Source: Rhodamnia argentea
Lineage: Eukaryota > Streptophyta > Magnoliopsida > Myrtales > Myrtaceae
NCBI RefSeq assembly: GCF_020921035.1
Contig: NC_063155.1
Span: 25,289,294-25,353,293, forward strand
Length of the DNA stretch: 64,000 nt
Reading direction: 5' to 3'
The notes beneath the pieces are model-generated. The model was not told the origin of the DNA. It ran no database searches and saw nothing but the letters and a program-made list of their open reading frames with translations. The position numbers and the translations under genes are program-made. Shown here in pieces: positions 24,966-35,395 of this stretch (its first letter is position 1; the number at the start of each line of letters is the position of its first letter).

Positions 24966-25702
24966 CTTATTGGTCATGGGTAGTACAATAAATCTCTTAC
25001 TCCAAATGATAGACCCTAATATCCCCGGTCTGGGTGAACATCTCGGCGAACCGATCACACAAACACTTTGCACCCACAATTTGAGAAAATTGTGGGTGAA
25101 TGGCGGGATCAATAGAACCAAAGAGAGTAGCCCACGCCTTCCGATCAGCAATTATCCATGCCCAAATTTCAGCGGCATGTTGTTGAACCGCCTCGGGAGA
25201 TGGTTTGAACGTATCGGCGTCGGTGAGAGTTTGAGCAGCATGCTGTTGAACCGCCTCGGTTGATGGTTTGGATGAGTCAACGTCGGCGTCCGTGCGAGTG
25301 ACAGGACAAAGACAAAAATCCTCAAAATGCTCGGATAAATAGTGCTAAACAAGTGCAGTCATGGCCGATGGAACCATCGGGCTTGACGTCGATGCGGTCA
25401 CTAAAATTGCGGGTCGAGGTGCAGAGGTCAATCGATGGATTCGGATGCAGAAAGCATGGATTAGAGGTACGAATACGCGGAAGCTTAACTAGGGCAAGCA
25501 AGAGTGGCTTGCTCAATAGCCCTAAGATTGACAATCTAGCAACTCATTGTCTTAATTTTTTATACAAAAAATCTATTTTATGGCAATCGCATAGCATACT
25601 TTCAAAACAATGAGCTCATTGTCTTAGTTTCTAATGCAAAAGATCCCATTTATGACAATCGCAAAGCATAATTTCGAGGCAATGAACATTACTATGATGC
25701 CA
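24966..25702 (-). mobile_element. Truncated Copia element, right arm (inverted copy)
   Basis: Minus-strand counterpart of the left arm. It reads SDRIDVKPDGSIG, TNHQPRRF-equivalent blocks in the other frame, and GSIDPAIHPQFSQIVGAK, with its own substitutions and stops. Pairing with the left arm runs from the LTR down to the stretch with GAGTAAGAGATTTATTGTAC (left ~24608-24630, right ~24987-25008). It carries its own 72-bp tandem duplication (25539-25610 / 25611-25682) that the left arm lacks, so the two arms evolved separately for some time. Confidence 0.75.
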
Positions 25703-25856
25703 TGATAAGAAAGATAAAGAGAGAATGGTATTTGTTCTCTAATAATGGTATAATTAATAATGTACAAGAGAAGTCTTTATATAGGCTTGGAAGAGGTGAA
25801 GAATTTAGTACTCTTACAACGTGGGACAAAAGCACAAAAGCCTATATGTTCTAACT
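25703..25856 (-). repeat. Copia LTR, right arm of inverted repeat
   Basis: Reverse-oriented homologue of the LTR at 23786-23943, with TATA box at about 25774-25782 (minus strand) and a terminal CA next to a slightly mutated primer-binding site (TGGCATCA). Its promoter points left, toward the other LTR. Confidence 0.7.
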
Positions 25857-26760
25857 TAATCTTTCTTTTTTATCAATTCAGACCGCGAGAAAGGGAAAGA
25901 AGAACGGCTCATTCCCCGCACACAAAGTGGAACTGCAACAATAAGCAGAATTGCCTCAGACCCCTTCCCTAAATAATGAAAACAAGACTTCAGAATGACC
26001 CTTTCCTTCAGTTCCCTTTGCTAAAGAGAGCTGAGAGTGCTGATGCCAGAAATCCAGGAATGTCCTGCAAAATCAGGATCCCAGACACTCGTGTTCCATT
26101 CAGCAATCAATTCCAAGCGCTTCATTAACAGGGCTAGGGAGACAGCCCTCCACATTACAGCAAAAAGCACATGTTGCCAGAGGTTATTGAAATAATCAGG
26201 GGGCGGCTTAAGATGTCCATGGCTTCAGTGACTGTTCGTCAAGGAGTTCATAGAAGACCAGGAATGAGACGGAGGGAAGTGGACAACTGGTATATTATAT
26301 GCATTTATAACTCCATTATAATTTCCTTTGCTTTGACATCTGACAACTGGTATCCACCTTCTGGCATTGCTGCCATGCCATTAGGTTGGTGGGTCTTCGA
26401 ATTCATCTAGATGGAGTTGACTTCCCCAGATTAAGAGGAAACTCTGACATTACTGCCAACGCTAACAATCACAGGTGCCACTTCGGCCACATCCCTTACC
26501 TTGATTCTCTGTTCTTCCAATTCTTTTTGCTTCTTTTTCTTTTTTTGGCAACCTTTTTCTGCTTATATACTACTGCAAATAACGATTCAGGAACGCAACG
26601 ACCCACCTCATACATTGGAAAACTTTTACTTGATAGTAGTTACACCGGGTGGCAGAGACACGTGTCGGGATACAACAAGTAAATTAAAGGTCAGTAATTC
26701 TAAATTTTAAGTGTCGTATAGGATGACAAGTACATCATGAAGAGGTTTCGAGATTGTCAA
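25857..26760. other. Intergenic, no supported gene
   Basis: Composition is close to coding around 26000-26220 and a 67-codon stop-free stretch exists on the minus strand there, but it has no start, splice context or family motif I recognise. The remainder is AT-rich with a T-tract at 26520-26550. Confidence 0.45.
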
Positions 26761-27036
26761 AACGCAGCGAAATATATTTATAAACGGAAACCCTAGACAG
26801 GATCCATGCGTATATTGAAATCAATAAGAGTTCAAGACGCATCTTTTGCGGATCGAAGATAAATTGATAATTGATTGTGTCTGGATTAGCATCCCAAAAA
26901 CGCAGCGAAATATATTTATAAACGGAAACCCTAGACAGGATCCATGCGTATATTGAAATCAATAAGAGTTCAAGACGTATCTTTTGCGGATCGAAGATAA
27001 ATTGATAATTGATTGTGTCTGGATTAGCATCCCAAG
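26761..27036. repeat. 138-bp tandem duplication
   Basis: Two adjacent copies (26761-26898 and 26899-27036), each containing CGCAGCGAAATATATTTATA. I see a single clear substitution between them (GACGCATC versus GACGTATC), so the doubling is recent. It lies at the edge of LTR-like sequence. Confidence 0.9.
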
Positions 27037-28238
27037 TGTTGCGCCTCTACCGGTATCTACACACACGAACGATTCAAGTGCTAGCTTACAAATCTTAGAG
27101 CTCTTCTTGCTTGATTGCCTTTGATCTTTGAGATTTTCTCAAAGATCTAAGAACAGAAAACGATTCTCTGTCTTTTTCTCGTTCGGAATATGACTTTTTT
27201 AATACTATGAGGCATCTCTAGGGGAATTTTTCCCCTGTCTCAAGGGGTTATAATTGACTATATATAGCCTCAATATTTACGTGTAACAAAAGAAGCGGGG
27301 CCGGGCGATTCGGGCACGCCAAACCGTCTATTCGAATCGTGTAACTAATCGTTATCTCATAACATGCACGATCGCATAAATATTTAGAATATAAGAATAA
27401 ATTAAAATCTACTTATTAAGTAGATTAAGGCGTAGAGAAAATATGAACTCAGGTTGCTATTGTACGCAACCCCGTAGATTCACTAAACATTAGCAGTGTG
27501 TTCAAAACCTTTTTGGACTCACAAGTCATAAGCGGTCTCTAGCAACACATTATGACTATCTAAGTATAGTGAATGTCATTTTTCGATACAACCTAATCCA
27601 CAACTAATGTTAGAGTATCAACCGTGATTAGTTCCCAAGGTAGATCGCTAACAAATCATCTGAACAATATGATCGACCGATTGCACCACATCAGTCATAT
27701 CACTAGCACATAAAATGCTTTTCCCATAATGTCAAACTTTGAATTTCCACCCGACAATGGGCTTAAGCGGCCTCCAACATGTGGATTAGGTCTATGCTCT
27801 GATATAAGGTTTCTCTTACATCGTTCGATTCCATTCAACTAACCATCATGTTATCAAGGTTATTTTCATTTGTGATTAGACACGCAAGATTATCTCCATC
27901 GTACAGATTATCATTTTTTGTCGAATCTGATATACCATATATTGGAAAAGCATTTTTTGCAATTGTTATATTATCGATATTGAGAAACAAGTAACTGAAT
28001 TTTCAACGAAATAACTGTGTTTCACGACAAATAAGGACGTTAGAATGTTGAAATCTCCAGATTTCGATTGAGGAGGAAATAGACAAAAGCAATTTTGGGT
28101 TTGGCACGTTCTAAACGTTCATCTCTGTTCAATTTACATGCATTAGTTAGTCGCGAAACGACGAAAAAAAAAAAAGGCTACCTCTGATAACATCTCTGTT
28201 CAATTTCAAAGGAGGAGCAAGAAATAGCAGCAACACTT
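27037..28238. other. LTR-like and unclassified repeat sequence
   Basis: On the minus strand there is a TATATATAG element near 27258-27267 followed by leader-like sequence running into the 138-bp repeat, which suggests a Copia-type LTR in minus orientation. The rest (27400-28190) has no coding potential; it ends with a 12-A tract at 28165-28176 next to the membrane-protein gene. Confidence 0.35.
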
Positions 28239-29339
28239 TCACGAAGAAACTGTACGGAGCAGCAGTGCGTGCTCTCCCTCTCCACCTTCCAAGACAACCT
28301 TGCCTCTGCTCGATCTCCTCTTGCAGTCATGGCAATATACCACGCACACCACCCACTTCACCACCTTTCCCGCGCAAACCAACCCGGCCTCTGCCACTGC
28401 CACTGCCACCGCGTACGTGGATTGTGCCGAGCACCTCCGTCTCACGTAGAAGCCCAAGACCGCGGGTCCAAACCACCAGGTGAAGTTCAGCAACATCAGC
28501 ACGCACCCTCTGATTCTACTGCCCTTGGTTATGCTCGACGCAGTCGACAACGCCTCAAACACGCCCTTGTCCTCCGATATTGAAAGGACAATCGCCACGT
28601 CCCACACGGCTCGGTACTCCAGCCACTTGGCCATGGCTACGACCGAGATTAGACCCCATATACTTAGATGCAAAGCTTTCCCCGACGCGAAGAAGCTGCC
28701 GATGCCGCCCCAGGAGACGATGCAGACCCAAGAGACAAGGGAGTAGAACGAGACGAGAGTGGAAGTTATCAGAGGCCACTTCCACCTAGTCTTGTTGATG
28801 GAGTCCTTCAACATGTCCAGGAGACAAGCCGATCGGCCTTCAGCGAAGATGGTGGACGAAGAATGAACAGTCGTCACCGCGGTCAGGAGATTGAGCAGGA
28901 GAGCAGGGACCGAGTAAAGGAGGCTCGCTTGGAGGAACTTGACCAACGTTTCCTGAATCAATCCCGAGGCGATGTGGAGCCTCTGGCTGGAGTAGGACGA
29001 CACGAGCCTCAGCCGGGACGAGGCGTCTGCGAAGATGCAATGGATGGCCAGCTCGTGGGTCAGCATGATGAGGAACAGCGGGAGGGACGCAAGGACCGAG
29101 AAGACGGCAAACGTCGGGTTCCGGTATGCGAGCCTAATGGCCAATTTGATCATATCGGATGTGTGGAGGTAAGTCGACTTGTCCCACCTGATTCTGGGAT
29201 TGCTCTTCTCCATCATCTCGGCTGCTTGCTGTCCTATGCCCACAATTTCAAACACCTTCTGTTTATTGCGAGTCTTTAGTGGTTGAATTCCAAATGAAAA
29301 GAGGAAGTGATGATTGGGTTGGTGCTGCGTCACCTTCAA
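28239..29339 (-). CDS. Six-pass plant membrane protein of unknown function
   Basis: Intact single-exon frame of 366 codons. Hydrophobic segments lie at about residues 74-100, 133-158, 190-215, 220-250, 272-295 and 305-332, giving six predicted membrane spans. The C-terminal span holds cysteine pairs and is followed by a basic tail (CHDCKRRSSRGK). I recognise the architecture as a plant-specific multigene family annotated only as uncharacterised membrane proteins; no catalytic motif is visible. The internal methionines MMEKSN (29216) align with the start of the neighbouring pseudogene, so the true protein may be about 325 residues and the first 41 codons 5' UTR. A Copia LTR ends up within 80 bp upstream of the ORF start. 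Family placement moderate, function unknown. Confidence 0.75.
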   Translation of the reverse strand: MKVTQHQPNHHFLFSFGIQPLKTRNKQKVFEIVGIGQQAAEMMEKSNPRIRWDKSTYLHTSDMIKLAIRLAYRNPTFAVFSVLASLPLFLIMLTHELAIHCIFADASSRLRLVSSYSSQRLHIASGLIQETLVKFLQASLLYSVPALLLNLLTAVTTVHSSSTIFAEGRSACLLDMLKDSINKTRWKWPLITSTLVSFYSLVSWVCIVSWGGIGSFFASGKALHLSIWGLISVVAMAKWLEYRAVWDVAIVLSISEDKGVFEALSTASSITKGSRIRGCVLMLLNFTWWFGPAVLGFYVRRRCSAQSTYAVAVAVAEAGLVCAGKVVKWVVCVVYCHDCKRRSSRGKVVLEGGEGEHALLLRTVSS

Positions 29340-29414
29340 CGCGAAAACTAGGAAGCAGCAAATAAAATGGTTCTGAGATCAGCTGGCATTGCAATGTCGA
29401 AATATAATGTTTTT

Positions 29415-29668
29415 TGTTGAAGTTTGATTGATGCTAACTAACCCGAACTGATTAGATAATGTTGGCGTGAGTTGTAAATTATAGCCCGAATAGAAAGTTT
29501 GTAGAATGATTTGTTACCTGTTATACTTCCTGATTTGTAGGGACGGTCTTAGATTTAGCCTAGAATAGGGTGTCTGGTTAATATATGCTCGAGTATCATT
29601 CGTCGGAAAGAAATTAATATGAAAAAAGAGATGAATGATTATTCCTCTGAAACCTCCTCTGTTCTACA
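29415..29668 (+). repeat. Copia-type 5' LTR
   Basis: About 254 bp, beginning TGTTGAAG and ending TTCTACA, followed at once by TGGTATCAGAGC, the standard tRNA-iMet primer-binding site (29669-29680). A TATA-like ATATATG is at 29580. The 5' boundary is inferred from the TG...CA rule; no second LTR was found in the window. Confidence 0.65.
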
Positions 29669-30045
29669 TGGTATCAGAGCAGTGATCCTGACCTTAGATG
29701 TGATCAATAGCCATATATAAGAATAAACCGGCTTAGTGACACCTTAGGAACGCAACGAAAACACTTCTGCAGCAGCGATCCCTGATGATCTGACGACCAA
29801 GATGAAATCAATTTTGACATTGAACCTGACACCGAACGATGACTTTTCAGCAACTCGGATTACCATCCAGCTGAACGGCACCAACTATGATTTGTGGTCC
29901 CAAGTTGTTGAGATGTATATCTCAGACAAAAACAAATTGGGATATATCAAATTAATGAACCAGCCAAATCATTTGACTTTAGTAGAATAATAAGAAGTCA
30001 TGCCAATACAATGATTTGGTCTGAGAGAAATTGAAAAAATTATGG
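29669..30045 (+). mobile_element. Copia remnant: primer-binding site and gag N-terminus
   Basis: From 29802 the plus strand encodes ITIQLNGTNYDLWSQVVEMY, the hallmark of the Copia gag N-terminal domain, then SDKNKLGYIK. Two adjacent stops at 29988-29993 and later stops end the frame, and similarity disappears by about 30045. Pol and the 3' LTR are absent, so it is a dead 5' fragment. Confidence 0.75.
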
Positions 30046-32009
30046 GTTGTCTATTTATTTTCTTTACCATGAAGTTGCTCTGGTGTAGTGCAGCCGGGAA
30101 TGATCCAAGCCGACCTCATCGTGAGAAGTAGTACTGACCCTGAACCAACGACCCATCGGACGAGCGTTGGCACTGTGCTGCCGCTCGATTTTGGGCAACA
30201 CAAAGGCGGTTGGGTTCGTGCGACATCAATCCTATAAAAAAAGTACTTGTATTGTAACCCGAGTCCATTGATTACGTCCATTCATGATGGATGACTCTTA
30301 CAGAAACTATGTGATCAATGGCGGTGATGGACCTAACTCGCGCAGAGTAGAACGTTGATGATAAATAGCCGAGCAATTCATGTGTCCGAGAGATTAGCGG
30401 GCCTTGATGACCATCAAGGTATGAAGAACTAAGAGGCCCATCCCAAGAATGCCCAATCCAACACTACCATGGTAGTAATAAATTCTTTCTAAAAAGAAAG
30501 TGTAATAGTTGCATAGATCAGACAACAATCCTAGTTCCATTTTATTTTTTATTTTTTTAATGAAATAAGTGCATTTCATTCATATTTAAAATGAAAGCTG
30601 AAAGATACTCTAAGTGGGTTTTAGAGCACAATTAATTTCAAAAGGTCTCGGGGGGACTGGAGACCCAGTTTAGTGGTAGGGTATATTGGGCTTGGGCTCT
30701 CTCTACCCAATCTGCAAATCTTAAGTTGGGTTCTTGCACAACAGGCCCAACGAAGGTTCTTTACACTAATAACTTATAAGTAGCCGGTGGCACTTTATGA
30801 TAAGCGAGTGGACTTCCCAACAAACTTGATATATAGCACGGAGTATATCGACTAAAGTCGAACTATCTGAATCCACTCCCACGCAGTACAAATCAAGCGC
30901 TCAAACCCATCTCAAAGCCTTCAGCAAAGCTAGTGTTTGGGCATGGAGGTACGATCGGACCTGCACTGCACTCGCGAACCCCTTGATCAACTTCTCGGAG
31001 GAGTCTCGACGCACCCAAGAGATGGCGCCGGTATTTTCACTCACCAAAACGAGCCGTCGACAACGTTAAGATGACAAGAAATGTCTTCTTGATAGGCCTT
31101 TAGGTAAGACCCGGCAATGCCATGATAATATGATATCGGCCAATAATTAAGGGGCACGGTCTCTAGTCAACCTCTTCGCTCTCGATCCCCGATTCCAGTA
31201 ATCTAACCTTCGACTGACCTTTTCGGAGCTAACATGCTAGGCTCTATAAAATTTCCGCTACTTCCCAAAGGTTATTCTCGAATTAATTAGACATCGAACT
31301 GGAATAGTTGCTAGCAGTTGACCTAATTTTAACAAGGCACGGTTCTATTACCCGTTATAATTGACGCGTTATATGGCGAAACTCTGCTAGGAATCATCTC
31401 GATCTATTTAACTCGACCATAAAAGGAAGGACAGAGAAGCACGAGGCTTCGGGAAAGATCTGCTGCGATGGAGACCTTTTCTATTGCAATCTAAATTACC
31501 ATTAAGATCAAATCGATCCGGCTTTTAAAAAAGTGGGTTGGTCGGGAAGCAGAAGATATTTGCACGCACATCATTATATAATAATGAGATTATGAGAATA
31601 TGGAACCGGTTTATTAATAATGGTCGGCGAAAAGGTGGTTGATAATTGCTTGGTCTTTTATCTCCTTTTCCAAATACATCAAGACATCTTATGATTATAA
31701 TTATCATTATTATTATCATCGAAATTTAAATTGCTGTTTTTGTTTTAGCGGGAAACTGTAGTATGGTCTGCTCGAGCTGGCTGACTTATTAGCCAAACAA
31801 GACCGAAACAACCAAAAGGCAGAAACTAGGAGCTGAACCATTTTTGTTACTCGTATGTGAATGCTTCTTTTATCCATTGGTTCACCATTAGAAAAGGCAC
31901 CTACATCAATTTCCCTCTTTGAAACTTTTGCTAACAAATTTATTTTTAGATTAAAAAATTTATGGAGAAGTGATTCCCCACAACCTATCAATAACATGCA
32001 TTTAAAAGG
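30046..32009. other. Intergenic, no supported gene
   Basis: Mixed sequence, with a T-tract followed by an AATGAAAT...CATTTCATT region at 30540-30590 that resembles LINE 3' ends, and an AT-rich simple stretch at 31690-31725. Open frames are short and unrecognisable. Confidence 0.5.
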
Positions 32010-32548
32010 GAGAAAAAAAAATAAGGGCTTTTTTTTTGTCGAAAATAAGAGTTTGAAGTGCTCTTATTTTCATAAATAAGAGCCTGAAGTGGATATTGTG
32101 CCAAATAATGATATGAAGTGCCCTCAATATTTCGAAGAAGTGCCCGACCAAAGAGCATTCTCGTCCTTTACTTTTTTGAATTGTTTTCTTTTCTTTTCTT
32201 TTTCTTTTCTTTCTTCCCTCTTCCCTCTAGGGGCCATTGGCGGAGGCGTTGGTGTCGAGCGAGGGTCGCCCTCACCCGCCCGGCCCGAGCGAGGGCAGCC
32301 CTCACCATCGCCTCGCCCGAGGCCAGCAATGACCGGAGAAGGGGAGAGGAAAAAGAAAAAGAAAAAAGGGAGGAAAATAGCAAAAGAAAAAAATATTTCA
32401 AAAAAGTGAATGACGAAAATGCTGTTCGGTCAAGCACTTCTTTGAAATAACGATTGTAATTCAAGTTCTTATTTGAAACAAAATTCACTTCAATCTTTTA
32501 TTTGAGAAAATGAGGGCACTCCGTACACTCATTTGAAAATTTTCACCG
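32010..32548. mobile_element. Second member of the 18880-20067 MULE-like family
   Basis: Right end read inward (GGTGAAAATTTTCAAATGAG, then CTCAAATAAAAGATTGAAGTG) matches the terminus of the element at 18880-20067. The two arms pair over about 200 bp: TCGAAGAAGTGCCCGACCAA in the left arm faces TTCAAAGAAGTGCTTGACCG read inward from the right. A T/C tract, a GC-rich core with GAGCGAGGGTCGCC (32220-32335) and an A/G tract fill the middle. I found no clear 9-bp target duplication, so the outer ends may have decayed. Confidence 0.6.
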
Positions 32549-34599
32549 ATGTCTAATTAAATGATGTTAAAAAAAATTATTTCTTTTCTAAGTTCCTTTC
32601 TTGGTAATTTGCGTGCATACATGAAAACACAAACGCTATGAATTGCTTAATGTGAAATACTGGAAAAGTTGTAACACGTATAAACACTGGTTTGTAACAT
32701 AATTTTGTAAAGTTTGGATGATGTTTTTAAGTCGGCCGAAAAAACGGTTTAAACAGCAAATAAACACACCTAATATTCGCTACCCCCTTTTCGCGGATTC
32801 TCTTGTCCCCGCTCGATGGGTCAAATCGAAATAATGAGACGTTTGTCGCACGTACAAGACAAGCCAGCGTGGGCTGCACAGGAATGAAGCTTGGCTAAAC
32901 GACGGCCAATTGGTTTGGAGATCCGGAATGATCCCCGCCACGTGCCACTTTCAATTTCTGAACGAGATACACACGAGTTGGTGGTGGCCCGCATCGCATC
33001 AAAAAGCAGACACTGACCGAGCGTTAGAGAGCGCGAGAGAAGTGACCGCCAGTCGACGACTCAGGTACGTGATCGGATTCAGGTCCGACGAAAAGGACCC
33101 GAAATTAGAAACGTCAATTAGTTGCTCGTCTCCTACTCGTGGGTCTAAATTGACCCGGTCGGGGCTCATTTTCGTAGGAAAAAAAAAATTCGTGAGAATT
33201 AGACTTGTGGTTGAAAAGATGACGAGAACGAATCGTGCCTGTCGCACGGGCATTATGGGGATTGGGGATGTATGAATACGATCGATTAGTAGCAGTAGTG
33301 GGTCTAAAATGGAGGGGTGTGCAACAGTTCGGTCGAGAGATCCGATTGAGCCAGAGTGAGTCGGTTCGATTTGAGCTAAGTTGTGAGTACGACGATATTG
33401 CTTTTTTCAGCTCCGAAACCAATGAATTTTTTTTCTTTTCTTTTGTTTTCAACGAAAGCGGGCATTGCATCTCATACGGAAAAGTAGAACAGTAAAGTAC
33501 AAGCTGTTGTGATGAGCATGCTCTAATCCCACGATAAGAAATTAGTCTCGGCGTCAAAGCAAAACGAACGGTGGTGGATCGTTGAATCTTGCATCATCAT
33601 AAATAATGAGCACATATCGTAATCTCTTTCTCCAATAGTTACGACTTGTCGTATAACCGCTTCTAGTGCAACATGAACGCACTGTGCTCCTCCTCGATCT
33701 TGTCGAACTTCTTGGTTTGGAGGATCCGAAGTAGCATTGATTCCTAACGATGAAAGCGAAACATGTTGGAAAATAAAGTAACATATTAGGAAAAATATAC
33801 GTAAATTGCTTGTTATAGATAGAAAAATAATAACACTAAGAAAACGATAATCACCAAGTCAATGAGTAAAAGAGGATACTATTACCAACCAAATTTGAAA
33901 TTGCACGATTGCTAAAATTGTAATAGAACTACACATGATGTAAGGTACGACTAACCAAACCTATTTAAGGTGATTAGTTTCTGTTAACGGTGTTAAGCAG
34001 CTTCATAAACTATGCTTTTCGAGATGCAACATCTCAAACGCGTTTGAATCGGCACTATGCAAACTTGACTACATCGAGCACTTTTCAAAAGCAGTACACT
34101 CGGAGAAAAAAATTGAAGTGGCAAGACGAGAGGTATTTTTCTTCGAATCTCTTCCAAATGAAGAATAGTTCAAATCAATTTATATTGTTTGAAAGTTCGT
34201 GAAATTCAAACGATTCATGAATTCAAGAGATAGGTGAATCAAAGAGACATATCTTGTTTTACTCACTTTCATCGATCCATTAACTCATTAATTACAACAG
34301 AACATACATCCAACGAGTGGAGAAGAACATCAGCAGAGAGCAAAGAAAAAAAACTGGATAAAAATAATAGAATACGCCATATTAGATTGGGAGAGAAAAT
34401 CTCAATTAAAGTTGAGAAGATGGAGTCTTCCTCCATCGAGAAGGAGCTTGGAGTGGTAGAGAAAATAGGAACCGAAGAGAGGTGGGTCGGAGGAATGATT
34501 TCTTCTTTGCAATATGATTATCCTCTAATTACTCGGACACCCCTTGATGTACTTTTAAGTTTCATTTGTTTAGCGAAAAACGAATGATTTGAATTTTTT
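32549..34599. other. Intergenic, no supported gene
   Basis: Open frames up to ~147 codons on both strands (33114-33557 region) lack motifs. A T-rich run at 33425-33450 next to a CGGGCATTGCATCTCAT stretch resembles the reverse of a LINE 3' end. Nothing else is identified. Confidence 0.5.
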
Positions 34600-34795
34600 T
34601 TTTTGAAAAACGATCGCTTGTATCTCTTAATTAATCAACCAATGAAAATTATTTTCGTTATCAACAACAAATTATCTGTGAATATTTTTGTTAACGATAA
34701 AAATATTTTTCATTCATTCATTTTTGTAGACGATATAATTGATCCTTTTTAGGAATATATTTTCCAAAACATTCAAAACAAACGGAGTCAGACTT
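34600..34795. mobile_element. MITE-like fragment
   Basis: Resembles the interior and right end of the elements at 14701-14925 and 20411-20797 (CGTTATCAACAACAAATTAT, AAAAATATTTTTCATT, and a CAAACGGAGTC end). Boundaries approximate. Confidence 0.4.
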
Positions 34796-34977
34796 GGAAT
34801 ATTTTACTTAAATAGTATTTTTAGAGCACTAAGCAAATAATCAAAGGAAAAGAAGGTCTAGAAATATCAATACATTGACTTAAGTCTGGATATCAATTTC
34901 ATAATTGTTTTGAAAATAGAAGATCTTTAATTATATGCTTACCAAGTACTTACTTAAAGAGAAGGAAAAACGACACA

Positions 34978-35395
34978 AATGGTTCTTGAATTTTTGTTTA
35001 ACGTGGTCCATAAAATTTTAAGTTTTTCAATGTAGTCATTGAATTTTAGTTCAATGTGCAATATGATGTTCATTTTAATCATTAGATTATATGAAAATGT
35101 TTAGTGTGTTCCACGATCTTGAATTAATGGGAAGACAACATTGAACATTTTCATACGGTTGGACTACATCAAATATGTACTAAAAGTCTATGGACTACAT
35201 TAAACAAATTAAAAGCCCAGGGGCGACATTGTAAATTGGGCTAAAGTTCAAGGACCATATTAAACAAATTAAAATTTAACGGACTACATTGTATATTGGA
35301 CCAAAGTTCCATAATCACATTGAACAAATTAGAAATTTAAAAATCACATTATATATTGGGTTAAAATTAATAAACTATACGTGTTATTATTCCCA
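34978..35395. mobile_element. Foldback repeat, copy 2
   Basis: Same word pattern as 18061-18400: repeated CAAATTAAAA...GGACTACATT blocks and GGGCTAAAGTTCAAGGACC on the right half, and inverse-type blocks on the left. The right half has extra internal copies, making it longer. No coding capacity. Confidence 0.55.

Noticed and set aside
26030..26225. 67-codon stop-free stretch on the minus strand, near-coding composition
   Set aside because: No start codon, acceptor/donor pair or recognisable family; kept only as a note.
28668..29279. 203-codon plus-strand frame
   Set aside because: Antisense shadow of the minus-strand membrane-protein gene, which has clear membrane segments and a paralogue.
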